Part shown: positions 33,478-42,136 of the stretch, in pieces
How the letters are laid out: each line of letters begins with the position of its first letter
Numbering within the stretch: position 1 is the stretch's first letter
Assembly: GCA_016788825.1 (NCBI GenBank)
Contig: JAEUSD010000010.1
Span: 1-44,693 of the forward strand
Length of the DNA stretch: 44,693 nucleotides
Direction: 5' to 3'
DNA from: Candidatus Doudnabacteria bacterium
GTDB taxonomy: Bacteria > Patescibacteriota > Dojkabacteria > J137 > JAEUSD01
Translations under genes and position numbers: made by a program
Notes under the pieces: generated by a model
Told to the model about the DNA's origin: nothing
The model's input: only the letters and a program-made list of their open reading frames with translations
Databases searched by the model: none

Positions 33478-35847
33478 CTACTTTGTACGCTGTTCTTTCT
33501 GCATCAAATTACCGTCTTTGTTGTAACTCTGTCCTGCCCATTTGAAGATTTTATCTTCGACAACTTGCCTCTCACGTGCGAATTGTTTACGAGAAGTTTC
33601 AATTACCGCTTGTTCCAAATTTGTGATTGGATAGCCAAGCTGCAGCGTCTTCATGCTAAAAGGCTTCGACTGAGCACCATCAATTGAAAGCTTTGTGAAT
33701 CCACGGTATTTAGGCAAATTTACCAAATCTTCCCCCTCTAAGTAAGGCGCATACTCTTTCACTAAGTACTCTGCATCACGCGGACCGACGGCAAAGTTTA
33801 CAAGAGTGCCGACATTTCCGAACACCGCGTTGCGGATACCGAGATCGATTTGGTCAATGAATTGGTGAGCGATATTCAAAGATAACCCGTATTTACGAGA
33901 CTCAGACAAAATCTTTTCAAACGTGGGGTTGGCGAAATTTTGAAACTCATCAATGTATAGGTAAAAAGGTCGCCTGTTCTCTGGATCCGTGTCTACCCGC
34001 TGCATGATGCTGGAATATATGCGGGTGACTAAAGTTCCACCCAACAATGACATATTCTCCTCTCCAATCTTTCCTTGGGCCAAGTTTACCAACAGAATTT
34101 TGCCTGAATCCATCAGTCCTCGGAAATCAAAACTTGAGCTGATCTGGCCCACCATATTGCGAATGATCGGGTTGGTTGTAAACCTTCCTATTTTATTCAA
34201 AATAGAGGCTATCTCCTCCGATTTACGTTTAGGGTCACGGGCGATCTCTGCATATTCCTCATTCCAGAATTTGAGCAAGATAGGATCCTTCACCTGCTTA
34301 AGCAAAAATTTGCGGTAATTGTCGTCGCTGAGGATCCGGGGGACCGCGAGGATGGAAACATTCTGACAATAAAGCAATGTTAAGAAAGTGTTTGTTAGGA
34401 AATACTCTAGTCGCGGTCCCCAAGAATCTTTGAACAGCTTCTTGAACACACTTACCATACCATCGGCTATCAAGCTTTTATCCTCCCCTTCCTTTGCCTC
34501 AATCAAGTTCCAAGCTACTGGGAATTCGGTATCTCCAGGAGCCAGTATCACGACGTCATTGACTCGGTGCTCTGGGATTCTCTCTAGAATATGCTTAATT
34601 GTTTCTCCATGTGGATCGATTACTCCAGCACCATTCCCAGCATAGATATCCTGCAGAATCAAATTCTCCATAAATGTGGATTTACCCGTACCCGTCTTTC
34701 CAATCACATACATGTGACGCAATCGATCCACAGGGCGTAGACCAAAACGCTGATGTATACCGCGGTAATCTGTCTCCCCCATCACCAAAATATCTTGGGT
34801 GGGCACATTGAGGGGAAATTCTAACTGACGTGACATAGCCCACCCAATGTTTGGTGTTTCTACCGATGCATTCGGTAAGTGATACAAGGAAGCCAGCTCT
34901 TCTGTATTTACAATTCCAGATTCAAACTCATCTAGAAACCTAGTTTTGTACTTCTGCAACATGCTGAGTCGTTCCCCTTTACGTTTGCCTCGAATCAATT
35001 GCAAGATTGCCAATTGAAGCTTCTCTAGCCAAGTTTGCTTTCTGGCGGTGCTTCCTAAGCTATTGAATACCGCAGTTTGGTACTGTCCGAGCGCCGCCAT
35101 CACCTCGTTTACCACCCGCTTTGATTCGATCTCAGATGGGGTTTTTGCCAGAATACGCAACACAAATTGAAATCCCACCTTGGAGGATTTTGCCTCCACC
35201 AACTTATTGATGTTCTCCGGCTCAAAAGTTTCACTTTCTCCCTCTTTGGGTTTCTTAGAATCTTTCACATACTTTCGGCCAGCTTCTTGCCATGAGTCGG
35301 AAATTGGCCTGGCTAAAATCTGGGTAAACACCTCATAACCCTGAGGTAAGTTGCTCATTGCAGAGGTTAGGCCAGCCAGTGGATCCACCTCGAAGCTTAC
35401 AAAGGTTCGAATGGGCAAAAAGAATTGCTTTTGAAGCCCGACCTCAACAACCGTTACAAATTGATCAGCCTTGCTGGGAGTCTCGGTGTAATCACTTATC
35501 TCGATTATCTGTGCTTCTGGGTACTGTCCGTAGATCTGATTCTCTACAAACGTCTTATACTCTTTGGAAACAACACAAATGAAATGGATCCCGTAGCTAC
35601 CCGCAGCAATCTCTAGGCTTATATGATCTTGGGATTTTGCTTTATTCAGACGCATTCCGTGAAGCGACGCGTACAACTGCTCCGCAGCTAAGGGACTCTT
35701 TTTATTCGCCCGTGGAACGGCAATCTTGAGAATAACTTTACGTTGAAGCTCTTCATTTACCTTTGTAGCCAAATACTGCCTACGATAGTAGTACCAAAGC
35801 CCAAGAGTGAGGGCCAAAAAAGCTAAAAAAATGACTGTCGGCAGCAT
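33478..35847 (-). CDS. TraG/VirD4-like (DUF87-type) membrane ATPase
   Basis: 789 residues. One N-terminal membrane helix (about 3-20), a large domain to about 350, then a P-loop ATPase: 'VIGKTGTGKSTF' (Walker A, near 385), 'NGAGVIDPHGE', and 'PFYLYIDEFQNFA' (Walker B), followed by 'SESRKYGLSLNIAHQF'. This is the pattern of type IV secretion coupling or conjugation ATPases common in this bacterial group. It would pump protein or DNA through a channel, perhaps with the VirB6-like protein at 30384. A CATAAT box five bases before the ATG suggests a leaderless mRNA. No relaxase or mating-pair set is present. Confidence 0.85.
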   Translation of the reverse strand: MLPTVIFLAFLALTLGLWYYYRRQYLATKVNEELQRKVILKIAVPRANKKSPLAAEQLYASLHGMRLNKAKSQDHISLEIAAGSYGIHFICVVSKEYKTFVENQIYGQYPEAQIIEISDYTETPSKADQFVTVVEVGLQKQFFLPIRTFVSFEVDPLAGLTSAMSNLPQGYEVFTQILARPISDSWQEAGRKYVKDSKKPKEGESETFEPENINKLVEAKSSKVGFQFVLRILAKTPSEIESKRVVNEVMAALGQYQTAVFNSLGSTARKQTWLEKLQLAILQLIRGKRKGERLSMLQKYKTRFLDEFESGIVNTEELASLYHLPNASVETPNIGWAMSRQLEFPLNVPTQDILVMGETDYRGIHQRFGLRPVDRLRHMYVIGKTGTGKSTFMENLILQDIYAGNGAGVIDPHGETIKHILERIPEHRVNDVVILAPGDTEFPVAWNLIEAKEGEDKSLIADGMVSVFKKLFKDSWGPRLEYFLTNTFLTLLYCQNVSILAVPRILSDDNYRKFLLKQVKDPILLKFWNEEYAEIARDPKRKSEEIASILNKIGRFTTNPIIRNMVGQISSSFDFRGLMDSGKILLVNLAQGKIGEENMSLLGGTLVTRIYSSIMQRVDTDPENRRPFYLYIDEFQNFANPTFEKILSESRKYGLSLNIAHQFIDQIDLGIRNAVFGNVGTLVNFAVGPRDAEYLVKEYAPYLEGEDLVNLPKYRGFTKLSIDGAQSKPFSMKTLQLGYPITNLEQAVIETSRKQFARERQVVEDKIFKWAGQSYNKDGNLMQKEQRTK

Positions 35848-35927
35848 AAGTCATTATGCCATATCCACAAACGCCTGGAAATGCCTATCTCATAAGTAAC
35901 AGAATGCAAAAACCTCCGAATTCATCA

Positions 35928-37583
35928 TCATTGTATCGCTTCACCGCCTTTGACATCCCTAAGCAGGAGGCGCAGGGTTTTGCGGCCGTTCCATTCATGA
36001 ATATCCAATGAGCCGGCCGCATTTACGTTTGAGCCCGCGGGCCAGCTGATGCTACCCCCAAAGTCTATAAGTTCCAACAGCTGGCCCGCCGCTGTACGCA
36101 CCAAAAACTTCTGGTGATTTTGTAACTTACCAAACTTATCTTGCCTCACCAATTGCAAGCCGCTGATGGCAAAGACTGGCCTAGGGTTTCCCATTCCAAA
36201 AGGTTCAAGGATTGAGACCTCTTCCACAAATGGAATTTCCAAGTCATCATCAGACAACCAGAGGTCAACTCTCAAGGTGGGCTCCAGAGAATCAACAGCG
36301 ATATCCCCAGCAAGCGCAAGTAATTTATCTCGGAAATCTTCGAGCTTATCCCTCTGCACAGTAGCGCCAGCGGCCAGAGCATGCCCCCCATATTTCACAA
36401 GTAAATCGTCCAAGCTGGCCAGCTTCTCAGAGATATGGAAACCTTCTATGCTACGTGCAGAGAACTTTACCTCTTCCCCAAGCACAGATCCAACCATAAC
36501 TGGTCGGTAATATTTTTCTGCTAGCTTCCCAGCCACAAGGCCAATTACACCTTCCGGCCATTCTGGATGATAAATAAATAGGAGATTATGTGCCAAATCA
36601 ACCTGAGCCTCAGCTTGCTCCAACATAGTTTGAGTAACTTCTTGACGTTGCTTGTTCAAAGTATCCAATTGCACAGCCAACTCACGTGCTTGAGAAACTT
36701 GTTTGGTGGTAAGTAATTTGAGAGCAGTAAGAGCACTTTCCATTCTCCCGGCCGCGTTGAGGCGCGGCCCCAACACATAACCTAACTGATAACTCTCCAC
36801 AGCAGAGATCTCGAAGCCCGCCACTTTTGCCAATTCTACCAAACCAACCCGTTTTCCCTCACGCATCTTCTCGATCCCTCTTTTTACGAATATGCGATTA
36901 TCCCCACGCAACGGCATTACGTCACAAACTGTAGCCAACCCCACCAAGTCCAACAGATCTTCCATATCTGCATTAAGTCCCAGTTTTTCATTAATCACAC
37001 AGCACAGCTTCCAGGCAACTGCAGCGCCGCACATCTCGACCATAGGGTACTCATGCTCCGGATACATAGGATGGACAACAGCTGTACTCTTCGGGAATTC
37101 AAGCTGGGTTGGGGGAACATGATGATCAGTGATCACAAAATCTATACCCGAATCGCTATACTTTTTGACTAGTTCAGCGTCCCTAATCCCGCAGTCCACA
37201 GTTATTATCATCTCTACCCCATCACTCTGCATCGCCGTTATCGATGACTCGGATAAGCCATAACCTTCATCAAACCGACTAGGAATATATGGCAATACAT
37301 CCGCCCCCGCATAGCGATACAGAAACTCCCACATTACCGCTGTGGCACACACCCCATCCACGTCATAGTCCCCGTGAACAAATATTTTCTTCTTTTCTTT
37401 TATAGCTTTGATAATCTTTTTTGCAGCAGTGGCTGTATCAAAAAGATCCTTAGCAGGTAATAGATCTGCAGCATTGGCAGAACTTAGCTTATCCTTCGTA
37501 ATATCCAAACCTCTAATACCAAGCAGTCGCTGTAGCAAACTTCCTTGTTTGTTTTTATCTTGAGAGGGAAATATCCAACGCAT
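35928..37583 (-). CDS. recJ: Single-stranded-DNA-specific exonuclease RecJ
   Basis: 551 residues, close to the usual length. 'VHGDYDVDGVCATAV' (D72, D74, D76), 'DCGIRD' and 'DHHVPP' are DHH-family metal-binding motifs; 'YGGHALAAGATV' belongs to the DHHA1 domain. Degrades ssDNA 5' to 3' in recombination and repair. A TAGAAT box six bases before the ATG and TTGCGT 18 bp further upstream lie at the end of the preceding gene. The 3' part holds two inverted repeats. Confidence 0.95.
   Translation of the reverse strand: MRWIFPSQDKNKQGSLLQRLLGIRGLDITKDKLSSANAADLLPAKDLFDTATAAKKIIKAIKEKKKIFVHGDYDVDGVCATAVMWEFLYRYAGADVLPYIPSRFDEGYGLSESSITAMQSDGVEMIITVDCGIRDAELVKKYSDSGIDFVITDHHVPPTQLEFPKSTAVVHPMYPEHEYPMVEMCGAAVAWKLCCVINEKLGLNADMEDLLDLVGLATVCDVMPLRGDNRIFVKRGIEKMREGKRVGLVELAKVAGFEISAVESYQLGYVLGPRLNAAGRMESALTALKLLTTKQVSQARELAVQLDTLNKQRQEVTQTMLEQAEAQVDLAHNLLFIYHPEWPEGVIGLVAGKLAEKYYRPVMVGSVLGEEVKFSARSIEGFHISEKLASLDDLLVKYGGHALAAGATVQRDKLEDFRDKLLALAGDIAVDSLEPTLRVDLWLSDDDLEIPFVEEVSILEPFGMGNPRPVFAISGLQLVRQDKFGKLQNHQKFLVRTAAGQLLELIDFGGSISWPAGSNVNAAGSLDIHEWNGRKTLRLLLRDVKGGEAIQ
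35981..36021. repeat. Intragenic inverted repeat, 8-bp arms, 25-nt spacer
   Basis: TGCGGCCG (35981-35988) and CGGCCGCA (36014-36021), near the 3' end of recJ, only 15 bp from the next inverted repeat. Confidence 0.6.
36037..36089. repeat. Intragenic inverted repeat, 12-bp arms, 29-nt spacer
   Basis: GCGGGCCAGCTG (36037-36048) and CAGCTGGCCCGC (36078-36089) are perfect reverse complements in recJ. Confidence 0.85.
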
Positions 37584-37592
37584 CTAGAGATT

Positions 37593-38169
37593 CTAGCGAC
37601 TATCTAGCCACGCACGCAACTTCTGTCTAGCAAAACTTACAATCCAGTAAATTAGGATCAAGACAATAAAGGCAATAGCTAGGGTACGAATACCTCCTAC
37701 GATCTGGGCAAACCGATACTCCCCTGTAAGCGGGAAAACCTCTCCCGTTGCAAATGAGCCAAAAGTTTTTTTTGCCGTCGCCAGATACACTCCGCCAGCT
37801 GTAAACCCTTCCACCCTTGCCAAAAGATCTGTCACCCCCAATTGCCGTGGCTTGACCACTGCACTTATTACTTGGTAGTTACCAGCCACCAAATTTAGCA
37901 CTTGCTTCTCTGCAGATAACAACTCGCTGGCACCATTCACGCTCCAAGTGAGCTGCACCCTGTCAGAAGTTATCTTCGGATAGACAATCAAATCAAACTG
38001 CACCTCACCCGAGGTAGGATCCTGAGTGCGCTGGACAAGCTGCAATCGCAAACCATCCACGTCTTGAATCACAGGGACTGTAGACTCAGTCTCGCTCAGC
38101 TCTTGAGCAACCAAATCAGTTGGAAAAACTAGTAACAAACCAAGTAGTATTAGGGCAATTGTTTTCTTC
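37593..38169 (-). CDS. Secreted Ig-like protein with C-terminal membrane anchor
   Basis: About 191 residues from a GTG at 38169, which directly yields a signal peptide ('KKTIALILLGLLLVFP') and lies five bases after a TAGAAT box; an in-frame ATG at 38204 is the alternative. A beta-rich domain of about 115 residues follows, then a membrane helix ('LAIAFIVLILIYWIVSF') and a basic tail. No family recognised. Nine bases separate it from recJ. Likely outside-facing and membrane-anchored. Confidence 0.65.
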
Positions 38170-38231
38170 ACCCCACATTCTAACAAAACATCAAAGTTGT
38201 TCATACGTAAGTACCATGTTACGATTACCCT

Positions 38232-39077
38232 ATGTACAAAGTGAACCAGCTAATCCGCGATGAATACGGCCGTGTGCACGGTGTTTTGGCCATAAACAAA
38301 CCTCACGGACTCACGTCCCATGACGTGGTTGCCCGCGTGCGACATATTTTGCAAACTCGTCAGGTGGGGCACGCGGGCGCCCTGGACCCTTTTGCAACAG
38401 GACTACTACTTGTATTGGTAGGAAAAGCCACGAAACTATCAGACAGCTACCTACATCAGGACAAAGAATACAAAGCGAAAGTACTAATCGGCATCAAGAC
38501 TGATTCTGGAGATCCAGAAGGCGAAATAATTGAAACAGCTCAGACACCCAAAGTTCCTGAGAACGTAGATAGTGTACTGCAATCTTTTGTACCCGAGTAC
38601 GAACAGTACGTCCCCGTGTTTAGCTCTATTAAGTACCAAGGTGAAAAACTACGTGTACTAGCTCGTACCGCAGACAAATGGGAGATCAAGAAACAACCAC
38701 ACGGAAAACAATTCTCCTACACCAAAAAAGGAATCGAGCACGTGATAGATATCCCGAAACGGATTTGCAAGATAAACTACCTAAATCTTCTTGAAGAAGG
38801 CAGCATTGACCTATCCACTTCGGAATTTTTTGCTCGCCACTCGGCTGAGCTATCAGCTGCACAGTTCCCCTCACTAGACATTCTCGTAGGTTGCTCAAAG
38901 GGTACTTTTGTTCGTGTACTCGCGGAAGACATTGGAGATCGGCTATCTCCTCCGATGCCAGCAATGCTTTGGGAACTCGAGCGCACAAAAATTGGTGACA
39001 TCTCTAGTGACAACTCCCTTACTCTCGAGCAGCTCGCAGAGCAGTTCACCCCAGCAGCCACCAATCCCGCAGACTAA
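38232..39077 (+). CDS. truB: tRNA pseudouridine(55) synthase
   Basis: 281 residues. Makes pseudouridine at position 55 in the T-loop of tRNAs. 'VLAINKPHGLTSHDVVARVR' and 'VGHAGALDPFATGLLLVLVG' with catalytic D52, 'KEYKAKVLIGIKTDSGDPEG', and 'CSKGTFVRVLAEDIG' are diagnostic. A TACGAT box six bases before the ATG places transcription start at the ATG. Its last 32 bases overlap the convergent lamin-tail gene. Confidence 0.95.
   Translation: MYKVNQLIRDEYGRVHGVLAINKPHGLTSHDVVARVRHILQTRQVGHAGALDPFATGLLLVLVGKATKLSDSYLHQDKEYKAKVLIGIKTDSGDPEGEIIETAQTPKVPENVDSVLQSFVPEYEQYVPVFSSIKYQGEKLRVLARTADKWEIKKQPHGKQFSYTKKGIEHVIDIPKRICKINYLNLLEEGSIDLSTSEFFARHSAELSAAQFPSLDILVGCSKGTFVRVLAEDIGDRLSPPMPAMLWELERTKIGDISSDNSLTLEQLAEQFTPAATNPAD
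38331..38378. repeat. Intragenic inverted repeat, 10-bp arms, 28-nt spacer
   Basis: GCCCGCGTGC (38331-38340) and GCACGCGGGC (38369-38378) in truB; the second arm encodes part of the catalytic GHAGALDP motif. Confidence 0.75.
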
Positions 39078-40749
39078 AGATGACGCTCTTGCGTGTCAGA
39101 AAAAGTGTAGCCTGAGCAAGAATCATAGAAAGCCCCATGGCTTGCGGCGCGATTGAGAGTCCCTCATCTGAGTAATCATTTTCTCGCGTCGCAACCGAAA
39201 ACGAGCTTACTGGAATATAACTTGGAGCAGGGCTCACGCTACCCAGTATCTTAGGTTTGGAGATCGACCCTGGCTTGGGGTTAACCGTAGTAGATTTTTT
39301 AGGAGGAGTTTTCAACTTTGGGGTAATTACCACAGGCACTATTGAGTTTAATGCTCCGGGTGTGGGCGCGGTAGACTCGTGAAAATTACCCAGGTTATCC
39401 CGCGCCCACACTGACCCTTTTTCAAGTTCAGGATACTCTGCTCGGCTCACTTCTCCTTCATATGGATGGTGCAAAGATATTTGATCACCAGAATCGTTGA
39501 GACTAAACTTAGGTTTAACCAAGAAGTATCCCCCAGGGTCGATAATTCCGCTCAGCAGATGCTTACCTGAGGTATCTGCTAGCCACCAACCTTGGAGATT
39601 CACAGCTTCGGTTCCCATATTGAATAACTCTACCCACTCGTCTTCGACATCAATCAGCCTCGGGTACAGCTCATTTATGGAGACTGTGTTCGGCACATGA
39701 GGCAACTCATTTGGTTTACCTGGAGTGAGTGGGTAATCCCAAGTCCACAAGCCATCACTCAACTTGCTCCACGACTTCGCCTCATATGCCTGGCTATACG
39801 TCACCTGATCTACAGCTAACTCTGCATACTTAAGCTCTACTTTCTCTGCACAAGGCTGTTTGGAACAATTAGGGAGTGGCGATTTGGCGAGGTAAACCTG
39901 GATATAGCCTAAAGCAGGGTTTACAGTATCCTGCCCGAATTGGTGAACTAGTTTATCTTTGACATAGATGCCCAAATTCTCCATTCTCACCTCAAAGTTC
40001 TGGGGATTGTAAATTTCAAGCCACTCTTTATCTGTATCACTTCCCGCAGGATTGGAGAAAATCTCTGTTATAACTAGTTTGGGGATAACTCTGACATTTG
40101 GGATCACACCGAAGCGGCCACCCCAGACAGTATCCATATCCAAGGAGAAAATTCCATCTGGGGTGGCCGCCACCTGCACCAAGTTCTCCCCGATAGTCAA
40201 CTGCCGACCAAAGTAACTTACGCCTAAAATAACAGGGTTGTGGGCCTGTAAAACTAGGTGAACTTCTTCTCCGGCGACAATTACGCCAGGCAATATCACA
40301 TTCAAATCCAAATCCCAACATTTTTCCAATAAATGCGTATTTGCCTCATCAAACGTTGGCGCAGCCTTCTCCCCTTCCGGACAAATAGGCCCCTTTCTTT
40401 GCCATGAAGTGGTTTCGTCAAACTCTACAACTACCTCATCTACCTCCGAACCAGCCATTAATGATAATATAAAACTTTGATTAGCTGGCTCTGTAGGGTT
40501 TATCCCCATCCAACTAATTGTACGGAATTCAAAAGGTTGAAGTACCAGCTCAGTTAGCCATATCTCATTGTTTAGTGAGATGTCTTGAGCGGTAAAGCTC
40601 TCGAATGAGTCATTGTACAACTCTATCTGTAGCGCGGCCGGGTCGGGCCCAAAGCCAACTTCGTTGATAAGGACCTCTGCCCCGACCGACCGCGCTACCA
40701 CAAACACAAAGGCCAATAAGACAGAGCTCACTGTAATAACTTTAAGCAT
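39046..40749 (-). CDS. Surface protein with lamin-tail-like domains
   Basis: 567 residues. Signal peptide 1-24, then three lamin-tail (LTD) type segments: 'VLINEVGFGPDPAALQIELY', 'VITEIFSNPAGSDTDKEWLE' and 'SINELYPRLIDVEDEWVELF', followed by a Pro/Lys/Thr linker (about 470-510) and a weakly hydrophobic C-terminal segment. LTDs are common on secreted bacterial proteins and mediate binding, often of nucleic acids or surfaces; the ligand here is unknown. Its 3' end overlaps truB by 32 bases on the opposite strand. Three strong inverted repeats lie in the gene. Confidence 0.8.
   Translation of the reverse strand: MLKVITVSSVLLAFVFVVARSVGAEVLINEVGFGPDPAALQIELYNDSFESFTAQDISLNNEIWLTELVLQPFEFRTISWMGINPTEPANQSFILSLMAGSEVDEVVVEFDETTSWQRKGPICPEGEKAAPTFDEANTHLLEKCWDLDLNVILPGVIVAGEEVHLVLQAHNPVILGVSYFGRQLTIGENLVQVAATPDGIFSLDMDTVWGGRFGVIPNVRVIPKLVITEIFSNPAGSDTDKEWLEIYNPQNFEVRMENLGIYVKDKLVHQFGQDTVNPALGYIQVYLAKSPLPNCSKQPCAEKVELKYAELAVDQVTYSQAYEAKSWSKLSDGLWTWDYPLTPGKPNELPHVPNTVSINELYPRLIDVEDEWVELFNMGTEAVNLQGWWLADTSGKHLLSGIIDPGGYFLVKPKFSLNDSGDQISLHHPYEGEVSRAEYPELEKGSVWARDNLGNFHESTAPTPGALNSIVPVVITPKLKTPPKKSTTVNPKPGSISKPKILGSVSPAPSYIPVSSFSVATRENDYSDEGLSIAPQAMGLSMILAQATLFLTRKSVIFSLRDWWLLG
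39360..39411. repeat. Intragenic inverted repeat, 12-bp arms, 28-nt spacer
   Basis: GTGTGGGCGCGG (39360-39371) and CCGCGCCCACAC (39400-39411), perfect, in the lamin-tail gene. Confidence 0.85.
40114..40170. repeat. Intragenic inverted repeat, 14-bp arms, 29-nt spacer
   Basis: GCGGCCACCCCAGA (40114-40127) and TCTGGGGTGGCCGC (40157-40170), perfect, in the lamin-tail gene. Confidence 0.9.
40629..40698. repeat. Intragenic imperfect inverted repeat, about 20-bp arms, 30-nt spacer
   Basis: GTAGCGCGG (40629-40637) and CCGCGCTAC (40690-40698) pair perfectly and the pairing continues through CGGGTCGGG and CCCGACCG with one mismatch and one bulge, near the 5' end of the lamin-tail gene. Confidence 0.75.
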
Positions 40750-40804
40750 GAGAAAAGATTAATCAACTACACCCTACCAGGAGATTCTTAACGAATTCTT
40801 AACG

Positions 40805-42091
40805 TTAATATTCGCTTAAGTGCCAATAACCAGTCTTGTAGCCAGAATTGCAGTTTCCTTTATCTTGGCAAATAACTATATACAACGCGCCGTATTCATC
40901 TACCCCCTTTATTAGCCAGCCATCATGTGCCGCATAAATAGGAGCATTCCAGATACTATTTGCCACGTCAATCGCAGGGTGAGCCATACATCCCCAACCA
41001 GGAATACATCTCAAATCCCCATTGTAGCCAGAATAGAATGCACTGGTGAAGTAATATGTACCCGACATTGGGGCCGCCAAAGCACCGTTGCCTCCACATC
41101 CTTCCACAAAACCGCCAGGCAAGAAATTACATGGGTTTTGCAACAAACCATTCAGAGATACTGAGAAGTGCAAGTGCGGGCCAGTAGACCAACCCGTGTT
41201 TCCTTGTCTTCCGATTTGTGTTCCTCGCACCACATATTGCCCTGCAGGAATAGAACTGAAGGAGTTAAATATTTGCTGTCGCAACATCTCTGCCTGAGCA
41301 AGTTTTTTGGCCTCCTGGTCAGAATATGCCCCCAAAGTGTATTGTGCGTTATTGATCCTTGATTGGGCTACATAAATTGCTGAATTGTAACTATCAATCT
41401 TCGTTTTCAATTCTTCTCGTTCTCGGTCTAGCTGTGCATATTGCTCATCCACCATCGCTTTTTGACGAGCGATATTCACACGATTCTCATCCAAAGTCTC
41501 TTTATCTTCTTGGAGTTGCTGTCTTAGGGCAACTAAACTATCCAATGAACGGTTAGTTTCAGTCTGAATAATGCTTTTGTATTGTGAATCTTTGAAGTAC
41601 GTATTTGGGTTTGTAGATGGGAGGAATTCTACATTTGTGCGACCACGAGCGCGATAATCCATATAATCAGAGGTAATTCTGCTCGTGGTCTCCACCTCCA
41701 AGACCTCAACTGTAACCTCGTTTTCTTTTATTTGTTCTTCTGTTTCGGCGATCTCTTTATCCAGGAGTTCAATATTTATATTCAATTCTTTGATCTGAAG
41801 GTCTAACTCAGCTATTTCAATTTGCAAATTCTCCATCTCGCCACGTAGCTTGCCTATTTCTCCATAGTACGCACCAACTTGGCCAGCTTGGGAATTAATC
41901 TGTGACTGGAGATATTGCTTATCTTTCTTAAGTTTCTCTAAATCTTTCTCTATCTGAGCTAGTTGATCCTCAAGAGTACCACCAATACCCAAGGTCTGGG
42001 CTGATATTGAAACAGGCTGGACTGCAACGGCAAACATGAAGAAGGCAGCCAGCAGAATTTTTGCTGTTACGTAAGTGCAAGGTTTACGCAT
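40805..42091 (-). CDS. Coiled-coil murein hydrolase with circularly permuted M23 domain
   Basis: 428 residues from ATG 42091. Signal peptide to about 32, a long coiled coil (about 38-255) as in EnvC/PcsB-type FtsEX partners, then an M23 peptidase in rearranged order. The segment normally last comes first ('GQYVVRGTQIGRQGNTGW', then H306-L-H308-F), followed by the part normally first ('HPAIDV' with H371 and D375, 'APIYAAHDGW') and the protein ends at YWH424LSEY. All zinc ligands are present. It would cleave peptidoglycan peptides during division. It lies directly after ftsEX on the same strand but has its own promoter (42098-42126). An inverted repeat lies at 41641-41690. Start is set by the -10 box, which excludes the ATG at 42106. 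Confidence 0.85.
   Translation of the reverse strand: MRKPCTYVTAKILLAAFFMFAVAVQPVSISAQTLGIGGTLEDQLAQIEKDLEKLKKDKQYLQSQINSQAGQVGAYYGEIGKLRGEMENLQIEIAELDLQIKELNINIELLDKEIAETEEQIKENEVTVEVLEVETTSRITSDYMDYRARGRTNVEFLPSTNPNTYFKDSQYKSIIQTETNRSLDSLVALRQQLQEDKETLDENRVNIARQKAMVDEQYAQLDREREELKTKIDSYNSAIYVAQSRINNAQYTLGAYSDQEAKKLAQAEMLRQQIFNSFSSIPAGQYVVRGTQIGRQGNTGWSTGPHLHFSVSLNGLLQNPCNFLPGGFVEGCGGNGALAAPMSGTYYFTSAFYSGYNGDLRCIPGWGCMAHPAIDVANSIWNAPIYAAHDGWLIKGVDEYGALYIVICQDKGNCNSGYKTGYWHLSEY
41641..41690. repeat. Intragenic inverted repeat, 10-bp arms, 30-nt spacer
   Basis: GACCACGAGC (41641-41650) and GCTCGTGGTC (41681-41690), perfect, in the coiled-coil part of the M23 gene. Confidence 0.75.
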
Positions 42092-42097
42092 GGGAAT

Positions 42098-42126
42098 AGT
42101 ATACATAACCTAAAAGCCGATGGCAA
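42098..42126 (-). promoter_or_regulatory. Promoter of the permuted M23 gene
   Basis: Minus strand TTGCCA (42121-42126), 17 bp, TATACT (42098-42103), then six bases to ATG 42091: the best consensus promoter in the window, again leaderless. Confidence 0.75.
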
Positions 42127-42136
42127 ATTTATATAC

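Noticed and set aside
29847-35847. An integrated conjugative element
   Set aside because: No relaxase, integrase, attachment sites or pilus genes accompany the ATPase; housekeeping genes continue directly on one side.
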